From: Cytospora piceicola
Taxonomy: Eukaryota > Ascomycota > Sordariomycetes > Diaporthales > Cytosporaceae
Direction of reading: 5' to 3'
Assembly (NCBI GenBank): GCA_023375675.1
Contig: JALQBC010000004.1
Coordinates: 992,001 to 1,056,000, forward strand
DNA length: 64,000 nucleotides
This document shows, in pieces, positions 22,927 through 34,030 of the stretch. The position numbers and the translations under genes were made by a program. The notes beneath the pieces were generated by a model, which did not search any database, had not been told where the DNA came from, and was given only the letters and a program-made list of their open reading frames with translations. Each line of letters starts with the position of its first letter. Positions within the stretch are counted from its first letter, which is position 1.

Positions 22927-24573
22927 TCATGACTGGCTCGCGAGCTGGGCCAGCCACCTCTCCAGGTCAGCCATGATGCGCTCCCCCAGCGCCGCATCGA
23001 CAGCGCAGTCCGGCCACATGGCGCTGACACACATCCCCCGGCCAGCGACGCTGACCGGGGCGAACTCGATGGCGGCGGCGGGGATCTCGGCGCTGAGGCC
23101 GAACTGCGCTCGGTCGATCGACCACCTCTGGCCGTCGTCGGACCCGGTGTCGCCGCCGCCGGCCGCCGCCGGCGTCGTGGTGGTGGTGCTCGGCCCTGCT
23201 GGCGACGTGTTGCCGTCCAGCACGCCGATGTTGGTTATCAGCCAAGTGAACTGGCGCGTCTTTCTCGCCATGTCCCTCATCGTCTGCTGCCAGTTCGTGA
23301 CGTACTTGAACAGCCCGACAAGGTCGTTCCGCAGCCCGGCTTCCAGCTTGCGCACTATCTCCAGCCGGTTCCCGGCCGACACGGCCCAGAGCTCGCGTTG
23401 GAGGTCGGCGGACAGGTCCGCCCCCTCGCTGGCACCGGCCGGCACCTTGGAGCGAATCCGCGCCACCAGCTCCGTGTCCCACCTGTGGAGCACCTGTGTC
23501 ACGTAGTTGCTCACTGCTCTGTCGGACCGACCCCACGGGGCGTCGGGCGGGGCCGGAGGCAGGTTCCGGCGGTGGTCCATGATGGTAGAGCTTTGAAAGG
23601 CCGGGGCGGCCGTGCTGTCGAGGTGCAGTGAGAAGGCAATAAGCGCTAACCCGTTCAGCAGGCCGGTGATGGTGGTCTTGTTCTGTCGACACAGGGCTAG
23701 GATCGCATGTAGAGATGCGTTATCTATGAAAAAGGCCCGGAACTGGGTTTTGTACGGAGAGGAGCGAATCGGGCACCAGGCTGCTTGGGATACGTCCCGG
23801 TTCAGAAATTGGGGCCGAGTTTCCTCCCAAAATGCCTTGACGAGGTACTTGAGATCCACTGGGAGACTCTTCAGGTCCTCGATCGGAATTGGAAGCAAGG
23901 GGGGCGCTTGAGGTAGTCTAAGGACATCGCCATCCAAGCCCGTCCGCTCGTATGTTCCGTTCTCAGCCTTGTTGAGCATCTCGAGAAAGTCTTCGTGGAA
24001 CACCTTGGCACCTGCACCGTCGAACTGGGGGTGGTTCCAAGTGAGTAGGACCTCCATGATAGGAGCAGTTCCTTGCCGAATGATGGTGATCTTCCAGCCC
24101 GGCTGCTTGATGGAAAGGTCTGGAAAACGGTCGTCGAGCTGAGCGCGGAAGGTTTCCTGCACCGTTTGTTCGAAGTCGTCATGCTCTCCGATATGAAGCC
24201 ATTTGATATGTTGCGTCAAGTCTAGGCTCTGCAGCTGGATCCACGAGGGAGTCTTGGAAGTGGCATCCACCATGCTGACCTGCAGCATCGGATGTCTCAT
24301 GATGGTGTCCACGACAGCGGCCTTGACTGCCTCTCCCAGCTGGGTCCGCGACTCTGCCGGTGCAAGACGTCGCGGGATTGCATAGCGACAGGAGAGAGTA
24401 GTGCCACGGTACTGGTCAAGTAGATACATGGCCAGTTGGTACGTCTCGCTAAACACGTAGTCATTGATTAGATGCCCCGAGATGTCATGCCAGTATGTGA
24501 CACTAGGTACTTACTTGATTCCGAATTTGCGTAGCACCGTTGTCTCTGTGCCATGGCTCGATCTGTTGGCCAT
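22927..24573 (-). CDS. Alcohol acetyltransferase / condensation-like acyltransferase
   Basis: Two exons, 24573-24515 and 24448-22927, 526 aa. The start ATG (MANRSSHGTET...) lies in a 59-nt first exon. Its donor is AA|GTAAGT and the acceptor GTTTAG|C joins in phase to give VLRKFGINETYQLAMYLLDQY, so the second exon alone has no ATG at the family's N-terminus. The BAHD/condensation-type active-site motif HxxxDG is present as HPQFDGAG at residues about 159-166, preceded by MEVLLTWN. A C-terminal TWLITNIGVLDGN block fits the fungal alcohol acetyltransferase (AATase) group. Such enzymes transfer acyl groups from acyl-CoA to alcohols or to secondary metabolites; substrate unknown here. No synthase gene sits beside it, only a broken carboxylesterase. 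Residues about 440-460 are a short low-complexity Thr/Ala/Gly insert. Confidence 0.8.
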
Positions 24574-24830
24574 GGTTCGTTGCTGACGTAGCAAATGAAG
24601 AAGAGACGGAGCTGATGAATACTTGGTTATTGCCAGAGCACGCGTGTAATAGATATCGTCGTGGTCCTCGATTTGAACTTGGCGACAGGTGCGGCGATAT
24701 GATCAACTCCGTGTCAGAGGATGGGATGTTGTTATATGCTGGAAGAACTTGGAACGGAGGTGTTAGAGGAACTGGGCCAGTTGATTGGGGCTATTTGATG
24801 TCACCGCTGTACCTAACAAACAAATAAACA

Positions 24831-24895
24831 AAGAAGCCAACAAGCCAACGAACCAACGAACCAACGAACCAACAGACCAACAGACCAACACAATA
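24831..24895. repeat. CCAACNAA-type octamer tandem repeat
   Basis: About seven imperfect units such as CCAACGAA and CCAACAGA, preceded by AACAAACAAATAAAC. Non-coding. Confidence 0.8.
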
Positions 24896-25469
24896 CAACC
24901 ACTTGTACTCCTTACAGGAGGGGAGGGGAAATTAGCGGGTGATCACCAAGAGAGATACTCTTATCCCCAGAAGGAATAAATGTACCATTATGGACGCATG
25001 GGCCAAGCTCAGTCTATGCTCATGCCGAACCTTACCTACTATTGCCTGAAGATCCCAGTTGATCATACAACATCTACAGTGAAATTCATTTAGCACAAAG
25101 GTTGGGGGTCTTTTCACCCTACTTTCAACACCTTGCACGGCTTGATCGAACGCGGAAATGATGTCGAGGACTTCCCGGCTCGGGAGTGACAGGGCGCGAC
25201 CAGGGGCACGCCAATTGCACAACAGGAGGACGCGACATTTTACAGCCTTTGACTCCTGAGAGCCGAGCAGGCTGCCGGGAACGAGAGGTCGACCCACGGC
25301 CTGGTGGTACGCCCAACTCGCCCGTCAGACAGGCCTCAGAACTGGTGTATCCCTCACCCTACAATACGACACGTCGTTTTTGAGCAATTATGTCTTTGCC
25401 ATACCAACCACCGCTGCCGCTGCCGCTGCGGCTTCTCTCGCCTGACGAGAAGAAGACGCCCAACTTGCC

Positions 25470-25793
25470 TCAGCCCAGCTCTCCGAATAGAACACGACGT
25501 CCGCCTCCGCGACCAGCTCCTATCATAACCCACTGATTCAGCCCCTGTGCACTTCGGCCACCGAGCTTGCCCTCCTCCACCCCCCTGAGCGCATATGCGA
25601 TACCGACGAACTCGTCCAGCGTCAGCTCGGCAAGGCCAATGTGGTTTACGATGGTGCGGCTCCCCATATACTGGTCATGGAGAATAGGACTGCTCGCAGC
25701 CTCGGTCTGGTCGTCGCGGCGGATGCAGTAGCTCAGGTTGACGGGGCCTTTGCCGTGCGACAGCGGACTGGCGGCTAGGGAGCATCGTGACAA
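25470..25793 (-). pseudogene. Orphan 3' coding fragment, family not recognised
   Basis: About 100 codons with strongly GC-biased third positions and ordered-protein composition (for example GKGPVNLSYCIRRDD, SRTIVNHIGLAELTLDEFVG and QGLNQWVMIGAGRGGGRR), ending in TGA at 25472-25470. There is no ATG at its left edge. Above it the frame runs into a poly-pyrimidine stretch and then stops, which could be an intron with acceptor CCCTAG or CCGCCAG near 25770. No convincing upstream exon was found, so I treat it as the remnant or last exon of a gene. I do not recognise the family. A 48-codon proline-rich frame on the plus strand (25389-25535) overlaps its end and is probably a shadow. Confidence 0.4.
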
Positions 25794-26187
25794 GGTGAGA
25801 GGGGGGGGGGGAGAGGCCTGTAGGGAGGAACCGCTTTAGGACCTCTGGCCCGTTATTGCAAGTCCCCGCCCCCGTCGGACGTTGAGGGTTGTGGTGCGGA
25901 GCTTGGCGTCTTGTTCCGGGAACTGAGGGACACTTTGGCGTTTGGGTCAACGTCGGTGAGTGACAAGTGTCACCTTGGCGAGATTCAGGTAGGATGTGTT
26001 TGCGCGTGCGGGTGGGCGGGAGCCTTTTCTCTCCTCGGGGTTGTGTCGAGGTACCATGCCTCGACCATGGTCAAATGCATAATGACTGACTGGGCTGGCA
26101 ACTCTTGCACTGGGTTTTGAGGTCAGGTTCTTATTGTTTGGTCCGGTTCGTTCTCCAGGTAAGGTCTTGTTTGTTATAGGTGGAACA

Positions 26188-26230
26188 AGTCTCAGTCTCA
26201 GTCTCAGTCTCAGTCTCGTCTTAGTCTCAG
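26188..26230. repeat. AGTCTC hexamer tandem repeat
   Basis: About six units of AGTCTC with one interruption. Non-coding. Confidence 0.85.
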
Positions 26231-27695
26231 GTGGGCTTTCACACAGTCGCACAGTCGTCTGCCACGACATTCGTTGATCCTCACGGGGATGTGTTTTGGA
26301 ACAGGGCAGACCGCGGTCTCAGACCTTCAACTACTTACCTCCATTGTAGCAGCTGAACAAGGAGAGGCTGGAACACGGTCGTGCGTGCTCATCGTTGAGC
26401 TCTTATTGTCGTTGAACGTGACGAGACCAGAAGTGGCGGCACCGTTCGGCTCCGCATCCGCTTCGTTCAGTCATTGATTGGCCACTCGACGGTGCTGCCA
26501 AAGCCCGGAGACATTATGATCTGGGCCATCTTCACACAATGCTCTTGGTATGTTTCATGTTGGACAATAGTACCAATCATTTGACGATCGGAAAGGAAGC
26601 ACCTTTGTCTCGGAATCTTGGGTTGCGGTCGCCAACGAGAAACAGTCAAGCACACCAGCCGGCCGTCCCTCAAAGTGACTTTCTGACTCTGGAGGGCTAC
26701 GGTACATATAAAGGATGTGTACGGAAAGGGTGGGCACACACCCAGGTAGGCATGGGTCTCATTACATGACGCGTGGGCTTCAATAGAGGGTTCAGACTCG
26801 GACATGAGGTGACTCGGTGTGCAGGTAAGTAAAGTCCTCGTGGCTTCGCTCTGTAAAGTCAGAGAGTGGACCATTTCTTGTATCCTGTAGCCCCTCCGAA
26901 CATGAAGACCACTGCTGGAAAGCACCAGGGCAATGAGAGGTGCCCTTAGGTGACGGGAATCTCGCCTGCATCATGGCATACGGATTTGGCTGGAGAAGGG
27001 CGGCGAGATATTCACCAGATTGGGGAGGGCTCGCGAGCTCCCATGTTCCTGTCTCGGTCACGCGATTCCCTGTAGGATGGGTTGTTCCGGGTGGTTGCCA
27101 GCCTCCTACTTTGCGTCTCGCCAAGCATCTCGTTTCAGTCATAAAACCAACTTTTATTCATAGTGAACGGATCCAGGAGTAATCAACAACACCCGTCTGT
27201 CCATGGACTTTCGTCGAACCCATGAGAGTTGCGACAACTTCTTCGACTTATAAATTTCGGTCCTTTTGCATGACAGTGACAGTAGGCATTGCTATGCGTG
27301 TTGCCGCAGACACAATTCTATCCTCACGTCATGGCAAACGTGCAATCAAAGTGTTGGAGGATTGTATCCGGCGATCTGGTCCTACCCGTTTTTGAAAGCC
27401 TAAGAACGCAAGAGCGATGATGTCTGTTTGTTTTAGTATGTCAACAACTTGTGTGGTCTACAACATACATGGACCTTTAGGCTGCGGAAGGAAGCCTGTG
27501 GAGGACTTCCCAGAATGTCTACATAAAGGCGAACATACCTAGTTACTCTTCAATGTTTCGAACTCATGTTTCCCAAAGGCTTCAGAAACAAGTCCGAACC
27601 ATCCCAAAGTCCACCCCAGCCTCTCTCATCTGATTTCCAACTCGAGAATACCATCAACCAAGACTTCCATCGCACAAACATCGTATCACAACAAG

Positions 27696-28137
27696 ATGGC
27701 TTCCAACAACACCAACCCAGGCAACTTTGCAAACCGGTAAGTAACGGGATACAATGCCCGCATGTGGTCAGCAAAGAAGCCGAAGACTAATGGAGGCTCC
27801 TCTCGTAGTCCCAAGGACGAGGTCCGCAAGGCCGCTTCCAAGGGCGGCCACGCCAGCGCCTTGAGCGGCCACACCGAAAACAGGGGCCTTGCGAGCATGA
27901 ACCCCGACAAGCGGGTAAGTAGCGACTACCCACGACAAACACGGAACCTTCCTCTTGCTAGACGGAACAGAATGGCGACTAACATCGTGATGTCAGTTCG
28001 AGATTTCTTCAAAGGGCGGCCAGGCCACATCCGCCTCCAAGGGCAGTCAGGCCACACCCGGCTCCTTTGAGGCTGGCAGCGAGGAGGGTAGCGAGGCTGG
28101 ACACAAGGGCGAGGCTACCTCGGGCAACGCTGAGTAA
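27696..28137 (+). CDS. con-10: Conidiation-specific protein Con-10 homologue
   Basis: Three exons, 27696-27736, 27809-27914 and 27997-28137, giving 95 aa. All joins are in phase and the second intron has a CTAAC branch point. Start MASNNTNPGNFANRPKDEV matches the Con-10 N-terminus. Glycine-rich KGG repeats follow (ASKGGHAS, SSKGGQATS, ASKGSQATP), the family's hallmark and the same repeat as in bacterial stress-induced KGG proteins. The rest is a hydrophilic Ser/Gly/Glu tail. The protein should be soluble and intrinsically disordered. In Neurospora, con-10 is induced during conidiation and by light or desiccation-like stress, and loss has mild effects. Size is close to the Neurospora protein (about 86 aa). 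Confidence 0.93.
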
Positions 28138-28663
28138 ATCCTCATACTCGGATGGGATGTGCCGCGGTGTTGGGGCAATAGGTCATCCAAAGGGGTGGAT
28201 GTCGATAAGCAGATGGTTATCTTCTAGACGCTGTGAAGAGAACGAAACATCTTTTGCGACGCTGGTTGCGCAGAGCTCTCCTGTATCAACTCTGGTATCT
28301 GGTGTCCCACTTGCCTGGCTGACAAGCCTCTTTTCAGTCTCTTTGTTTCATGTGAGATGAGGCGTGGATGAGACGAGAAATTAAATCGAAGAAAGCAAGT
28401 TACACGTGCCAGAGCCTTCAATTGATCGTCAACTGAAAGACTACATGTCGTCGTAAATATGTGGGGATGGATCCCGGAGTACCGGTAGGACCGTTGTGGG
28501 CGTTGCGAATGCCGGACATATCAACCCGGAGCCGATGTCCAATGGCGTCATGCTGATTGGGATTGGTCATCAGCTGGTATGCGACTCCTCACAGCAAAAG
28601 AGACGTAAAAGAGGAGGGAGACAAAGGTACACGCCCTGTAAACAATACCTCGCGTAGGAAGTA
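28138..28663. other. con-10 3' flank and GLO2 promoter
   Basis: About 525 bp between two plus-strand genes; no gene or notable repeat visible. Confidence 0.6.
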
Positions 28664-29897
28664 ATGAATTTCGCAGCCCTTCGCAGACCATTTTTCGGGA
28701 AGAAAGCCGGTACTCTAGCAACAACTGTAGGTGAAACCCTTCGATGTCTCCCTCATAATTGGACAGTTGCGAGCAGTCCGGACTGACATACAACGACCAC
28801 ATCTCAGTTTGCCATCACCCGCGCTATGCACATCCAATCGATTCCCATGTGTATGTCCCTCGTTGTCTAAGCTGCAAGATCCTGACTGACACATCAATAG
28901 GGGTGGGCAGTAGTAACAACTACGCCTACCTGGTGACGGACGACAAGACCAAAGATGCCGTCATCATCGATCCTGCCAACCCTCCTGAGTGAGTACCCTT
29001 GGTGGACGTTGACCACAGATAGCTCGCTTACACTCGATAGGGTTTCGCCTGTGCTGAAGAAGGCCATTGAGAGCGGCGAGATCAACCTCACAGCCATCGT
29101 CAACACTCACCAGTGAGCTTCCTCCGCCCCAAGACACAGCACTCACAGGGGAACGAGCTCGCCGACGGCTGACCAACCCCCACAGCCACTGGGACCACGC
29201 GGGCGGCAACAAGAAGCTGAAGAGCGAGCTCGGGCTGCCGGACCTGCCCATCATCGGCGGCAAGGACTCGGAGGGCGTGACCCGGACGCCGGCGGACGGC
29301 GAGGGCTGGAAGATCGGCAGCATCGCCGTGCGGGGCCTGCACACGCCGTGCCACACGCAGGACAGCATCTGCTGGTTCATGGAGGACGGGGGCCGGCGGG
29401 TCGTCTTCACGGGCGACACGCTGTTCCACGCCGGCTGCGGCAAGTTCTTCGAGGGCACCGCCGGGGAGATGGACGCGGCGCTGAACGCGACGCTGGCCGC
29501 GCTGCCCGACGACACGAGCGTCTTCCCCGGCCACGAGTACACCAAGAGCAACGTCAGGTTCGCGGCGTCGGTGCTGCAGAACGAGGCGCTGAGGAAGCTG
29601 CAGGATTTCGCGGAGAGCCACAAGGAGACGCAGGGGCAGTTTACGATCGGGGACGAGAAGGTATGTGAAGCCGGGGTTCTGGGTCGGCTTGGCCAACTTG
29701 CTAATGATTGTCTGACTACAGCAACATAACCCGTTTATGAGGACAAGTGTGAGTGAAGTGACACCTTGTACGTCTGGCTCAAGGGGAGCAGTTGCTAATT
29801 GTATTCACAGGACCCCAAGATGCAGGAAGTCACCGGCAAGACCGACCCTGTCGAGGTGATGGCTGCGCTGCGGGAGTTGAAGAACAACTTCAAGTAA
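28664..29897 (+). CDS. GLO2: Hydroxyacylglutathione hydrolase (glyoxalase II), probable mitochondrial and cytosolic forms
   Basis: Hydrolyses S-lactoylglutathione to lactate and glutathione, the second step of methylglyoxal detoxification. Seven coding exons: 28664-28726, 28808-28850, 28901-28988, 29041-29112, 29186-29660, 29722-29748 and 29811-29897; 284 aa. Every junction preserves frame. The metallo-beta-lactamase metal motif is complete across the exon 4/5 junction: NTHHHWDHAGGN. Further conserved blocks are GDTLFHAGCGKFFEG, FPGHEYTKSN and the C-terminal HNPFMRTS. The usual cytosolic start MHIQSIPMW is at 28826 and would give 257 aa. An extra first exon adds 27 residues rich in Arg/Lys and free of acidic residues (MNFAALRRPFFGKKAG...), a good mitochondrial presequence. 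Yeast uses two genes, GLO2 and GLO4, for these compartments. Confidence 0.93.
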
Positions 29898-30875
29898 GTG
29901 CGTGCAGTCGGGACGATATCCTACATAGCAATAGCCTTCACGGACTAAGCTGTGCCAGAGAGCCGAGCAATCCAAGGTTATAGCGAGAACGTAGACAATT
30001 ATTCCACGGACTCGGGTCGAACAATGCATGTGAGGATATATATGTGTGTATATTGTCTCGCTATTATATACTACTACTGCTGATGAGGGGGAATATGTCT
30101 CCGTATCAGAGCAGCCGCCAATCTCTGGGGTGAGAATAGGCGACATCGACCAATTTATTGGAGTTACTCTTGCTTCAGTGTCCACACTTGACCGTTCTGG
30201 AGTTATGATGATTGGAAACGGTAAGCTCTAGCATTATGAAGAAGCGTTGCTGATGTTTGTAGAGCCTTATCAAGCTTGCTCTTTTGGGGGCACGTTGCCA
30301 TGCACCTCCGACGGTATGACCTTTTCCTTTACCTTTCTTCCATCAGGCAGTTGGATCGATTCTATCGAGACTGTAGAATAATGCCTTGGGCAACTCGATG
30401 CCACTTGATATCGAGTTCCAGCTAGGCCAATCTCTCCTCTCATCCTGACTGTGTCTGCTTGCACTGGCGCTCTGCCATTTGTGCTGCGATCCGCCATTAC
30501 GTCGAGGAAGGTTTGACCAAACCGTCGACGCAACATATGCTGATCAGCCTTGCAAGGCGCGGCACGTCATATGAAAGACGTTTGCCGCCCAAAGGCGATT
30601 GTGTTGAAGGTGGTTTGAGGTTGTTGGTTGAAGAAGTGAAAGCTATACCTTTTTTCTCCGCGATCAGTTTTTATGCGATCTGATTTTTTCGCAGCGACCG
30701 GCCCCGGCAGGCAAAACCGCACCCGAGGCTCCGAGTTGCAAGCGGGGCATTTGAATGGCTCAACCAGGACCCATCAAATCACCCGCATCTCCACTTTTGA
30801 CATCATCATCCAACGAGCATTCACCAATTCGCACGATTGGATACCGACACGCGACGACGCGTCTCACGAGACATC
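29898..30875. other. GLO2 3' flank and promoter of EF-hand gene
   Basis: About 980 bp without a supported gene. A TATATATGTGTGTATA tract near 30035-30050 and otherwise ordinary sequence. Confidence 0.6.
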
Positions 30876-31682
30876 ATGGTAAGGAACTGCCCCAGTTCAC
30901 CCGCAAGGCGCTGCCCCTCGAGCATAGCGCTAATATGACACTCGCTACAGCCTCCGAAACGAAAGTCCGGGGGCGCTGCCCAGCCGGGCGCACCTACAAG
31001 GGCGAGGCAGTCGAGACTGGCCAAGGAGCACGATATCACGGCGCAGGAGGAGGCTGAGATCAAGGAGGCATTCACGTTGTTTGCGGAGCCCATGGAAGGT
31101 GAGAGGGAGGGCGTCATACCGATTGATGATGTGCGCCGTGCTATGATGTACGTTTCCTCTCCTTTTCTCTGCAACACATGCGGTTCTCTTGGCCGTCCTC
31201 CACCACGGGGGCACCCCGGGACGGCTGCCGACGGGCCCATAATCCTGGAAGTGTCTACGTACTGACAGCACTATTTGCTACCCTACAGAGCCCTCGACAT
31301 CCCGCCCAAAGACAAGGACGAGCTCGCCGAGTTCACCGAGATCCTCGACCCCGACGACGAAGGCTACGCGACATACCCGTCGTTCGTGGCCATCTGCGCC
31401 CTGAAGCTGCACGCGCGCGACCAGACCTCCGAGGCGCACGTGAGCGAGGTGGACGAGGCCTTCTCCCTGTTCACGGGGACGGGCGAGGGCCGGGCGGGGG
31501 CGCAGAGCAGCGTCATCACGATGGCGCACCTGAAGAGGGTCGCGGCCGTGCTGAAGGAGGAGGTGGACGACGACCTGCTGAGGGACATGATCCTGGAGGC
31601 GAACGGCGGTGCTGGTGTGGGCAGGGGGGTCAAGAAGGGCGACTTTGAGAACGTCATGAGGAGGGCTGGTGTTTGGCGGTGA
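30876..31682 (+). CDS. Calmodulin/centrin-like EF-hand protein with degenerate loops
   Basis: Three exons: 30876-30878 (the ATG alone), 30951-31147 and 31289-31682; 197 aa. The first intron (72 nt, GTAAGG...CTACAG) follows the initiator codon directly, and exon 2 continues PPKRKSGGAAQ. The basic N-terminal ~25 residues precede an EF-hand fold: ITAQEEAEIKEAFTLFAEP and GVIPIDDVRRAMIALDIPP (hand 1), LDPDDEGYATYPSFVAIC (hand 2), VDEAFSLFTGTGEG and ITMAHLKRVA (hand 3), and a C-terminal helix pair ending DFENVMRRAGVWR. Loop positions for calcium are incomplete in all of them; the best (DPDDEGYATYPS) lacks the final Glu. Probably a calcium-independent scaffold. Centrin/Cdc31-like helix spacing is seen, but assignment to spindle-pole function would be a guess. 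Confidence 0.85.
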
Positions 31683-34030
31683 TGAGCCGAGGGGAGTATT
31701 GCTTTTTGGGTACTTGCTTGGCTATACGTTTGAAAAAAACTCCCGGGCAGGAGAACTACGGAATCTTGAAACCCAGAATTGGAGAGTTGACCTGGAGATT
31801 GGACCTACTACCGCCTGGAGGAGCCGCGGCACACGGAGTATGGGAGAGGGAATGTGGTGTCGAGGCAACATACAACAGGGACTGCTTACGGCTCATGGTG
31901 GTGATCTCCCTGTTGGACCCCCAAAAAGGCACAGTTCCATGTCAGGGCGGGACTGTCGAACCTGGACAACTTCCTCCTGACAAAGAGACTTTGAGTGTTG
32001 GCTTTCGATCGACTCACAAGCCTCTCAACAGTACCGATCGTCGCCAATGCCATATGTACAGGCTCAGGAGGCATCACCGCTGCGAGACATCTCGGCCGAA
32101 TCTGCAGCAGTCTTGGTTGGGCACGAGTTCTGGAGCATTGGTCCGATGTCGAAACACACCGGGAGAGAGTTTCTGCTCCTGCAAACCCCTCGAGGCCGCA
32201 ATGGACGACGTGTTTACCCGCTTACTTGTGTTGGCAGATGAGCAGTGGTCATATCAATATATTGCGCAGTACATCAGAATGACAGCCTCAATAGCAGAGT
32301 TATGTAGAAAGGTGTCGGGTCGCCGCTCATCTTAGCAGATCGAAATGAAAGCCATGTCATCAATATGCGTCTTTCTCGCCTTACTGTTGTATTCCGCCTT
32401 GGTGAGCTTCGGAATGGGCTTGTAAAGTCCAAGCTCTAGCCTCTACTTCGCACATCTCTTGGTCTTTTCCTGGGGTTTCGTTGTCTTCCAGACAAGAAGG
32501 CTGTGTCCGAAGTCGACCTCTGGTGGAAGAGAACAGAATTTCGCAGCAAGAAAAGTAGATGCTACAGCAAATCTAGGCTGGGAGACTGCGCGACTAAGTA
32601 AAAACTTGTAAAGAGGTTGGCTGTTTACAATACAGGACTACCTGAATACATTGGCTGCTACGCTGGCTGATCTCGTTTCTGAAAGTATTCGCTTCCTCAA
32701 AATACCAGGTTCTAAGAGAGGCCATAAGGGTTTCCTAGGCGGACGTCAAACAACATTCTCGAAACCCCAAATCATTTCCAAGGTACGAATGACGTGAGAT
32801 CACCTTGAACATTCTCTCTCTTGCGTGGGGCAAATCAATCACGACAGAATCCACGAGAAGCTTGGCTGGTGTGGCCTATTTGCGCAACCATAAGGAAAGG
32901 GCTGGAATGGAGGGTACAACGGTGAGCAACGCAGAACGTCTTGAACCAACGACGGGAGGCGGGTGTTATTGACTGTCGGGTACGTCGATAGCCAGTCCCA
33001 TATGTAAGCGGGGTGGGGCCCTGTGCAGGATATTGCGTAAGATCAAGCAGGCCTGGTGAGCACGGGAGGTGCTGGTAGACGACCTTGTACGCGCGAGATC
33101 CAACTTAGGTACGGCGATGTGATGGACACACGTGCGATAGCCTCATCGTAAACAAAAATGTGCAGTAGACTACGGCGACTATGTACAGTAAAACTGGATG
33201 GCAGGATTCGTTTGTATTGAGTTGGGCATGAGGGTGGACAGGTCACGATGGCTTCTTCGTCATGTCGCCGCACCAGGCAGCGAGCACAATGAAAAAGTAC
33301 GAGGAACCAGAAGGATCTGATCGTTTGAATATCAAAAATTCCGCCCAGGTCGGCCCCGAAGGACAAACCAGACTGGTCAGCGCCACGATGTGCAATGCAG
33401 GCCTTCCAACCTAATTTCAGTGATTCTTGATCCACCGAAATTCAGACAAGGTAAGTATGAAGAGAAGAAAAGGAAGGAAAGAAAGTCAGAAATGGCGAGA
33501 GGGAGGGCAGGTTTATATAGAAATCCTGAGGTGCTGGAATTCTGCCGCTTCGCAAGCAAGGTGGCCGCCTTCCGCTTGTAGGCTAGTGTGGCACCGGTTT
33601 TTCTGGCCCGAGCGCCAGAGGTGAATCGGGCCTATGATTGGCTGTGACTCCTTAACCTTGCGAACTTATGCTGGCTGCTGGTGAGTGCTAGAGAGTAGTG
33701 AGATGAGCGCCGTCGAAGCATCATGAGATCTTGATATTCATTGATATTAAGGCTCTTTGCGGTCCCGAATAGACGCAGACTAAAGAACGGGCCGAACCTT
33801 AGTGCACGGCCAATTCACCAGCGTTCTTTCCTCACTTTTTCCCAAGACACGGTGGCTTCTTGCTGTATTTCGTATCTCGCGCCTTCCGTTTTCAACCCGC
33901 TGCCATCAGCGACACCACCAATATCAACACTGGACGTAATTTTCCACCAACATACACAAATCTCTCGCATATTTCCAATGCATCACCAACGGCCCGAATT
34001 GAGGCACTTCGGCTACCCATAATTATCACC
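31683..34030. other. Intergenic, nothing supported
   Basis: 2.3 kb without a convincing gene. A frame of about 220 codons on the plus strand directly after the EF-hand stop has random composition. A purine-rich GAAAGG run lies near 33460. The last ~400 bp are the leader and promoter of the membrane-protein gene. Confidence 0.55.

Larger units (their letters stand above)
24574..27695. other. Spacer with one orphan coding fragment
   Basis: Apart from the fragment at 25470-25793 and simple repeats (24831-24895, 26188-26230, a G12 run near 25800) I see no supported gene. The last ~450 bp before con-10 contain a TATA-like TTATAAATT near 27248, rather far from the start codon but possible with a long leader. 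Confidence 0.5.

Noticed and set aside
25389..25535. 48-codon proline-rich ORF
   Set aside because: Overlaps the end of the better-supported minus-strand fragment and looks like its antisense.
31673..32335. 220-codon frame after the EF-hand gene
   Set aside because: Starts at a non-ATG codon overlapping the previous stop, has mixed composition and no motif.
33860..34030. 57-residue N-terminal extension of the membrane protein
   Set aside because: The extension begins at TTG and contains no ATG; the ATG at 34031 has a good context.
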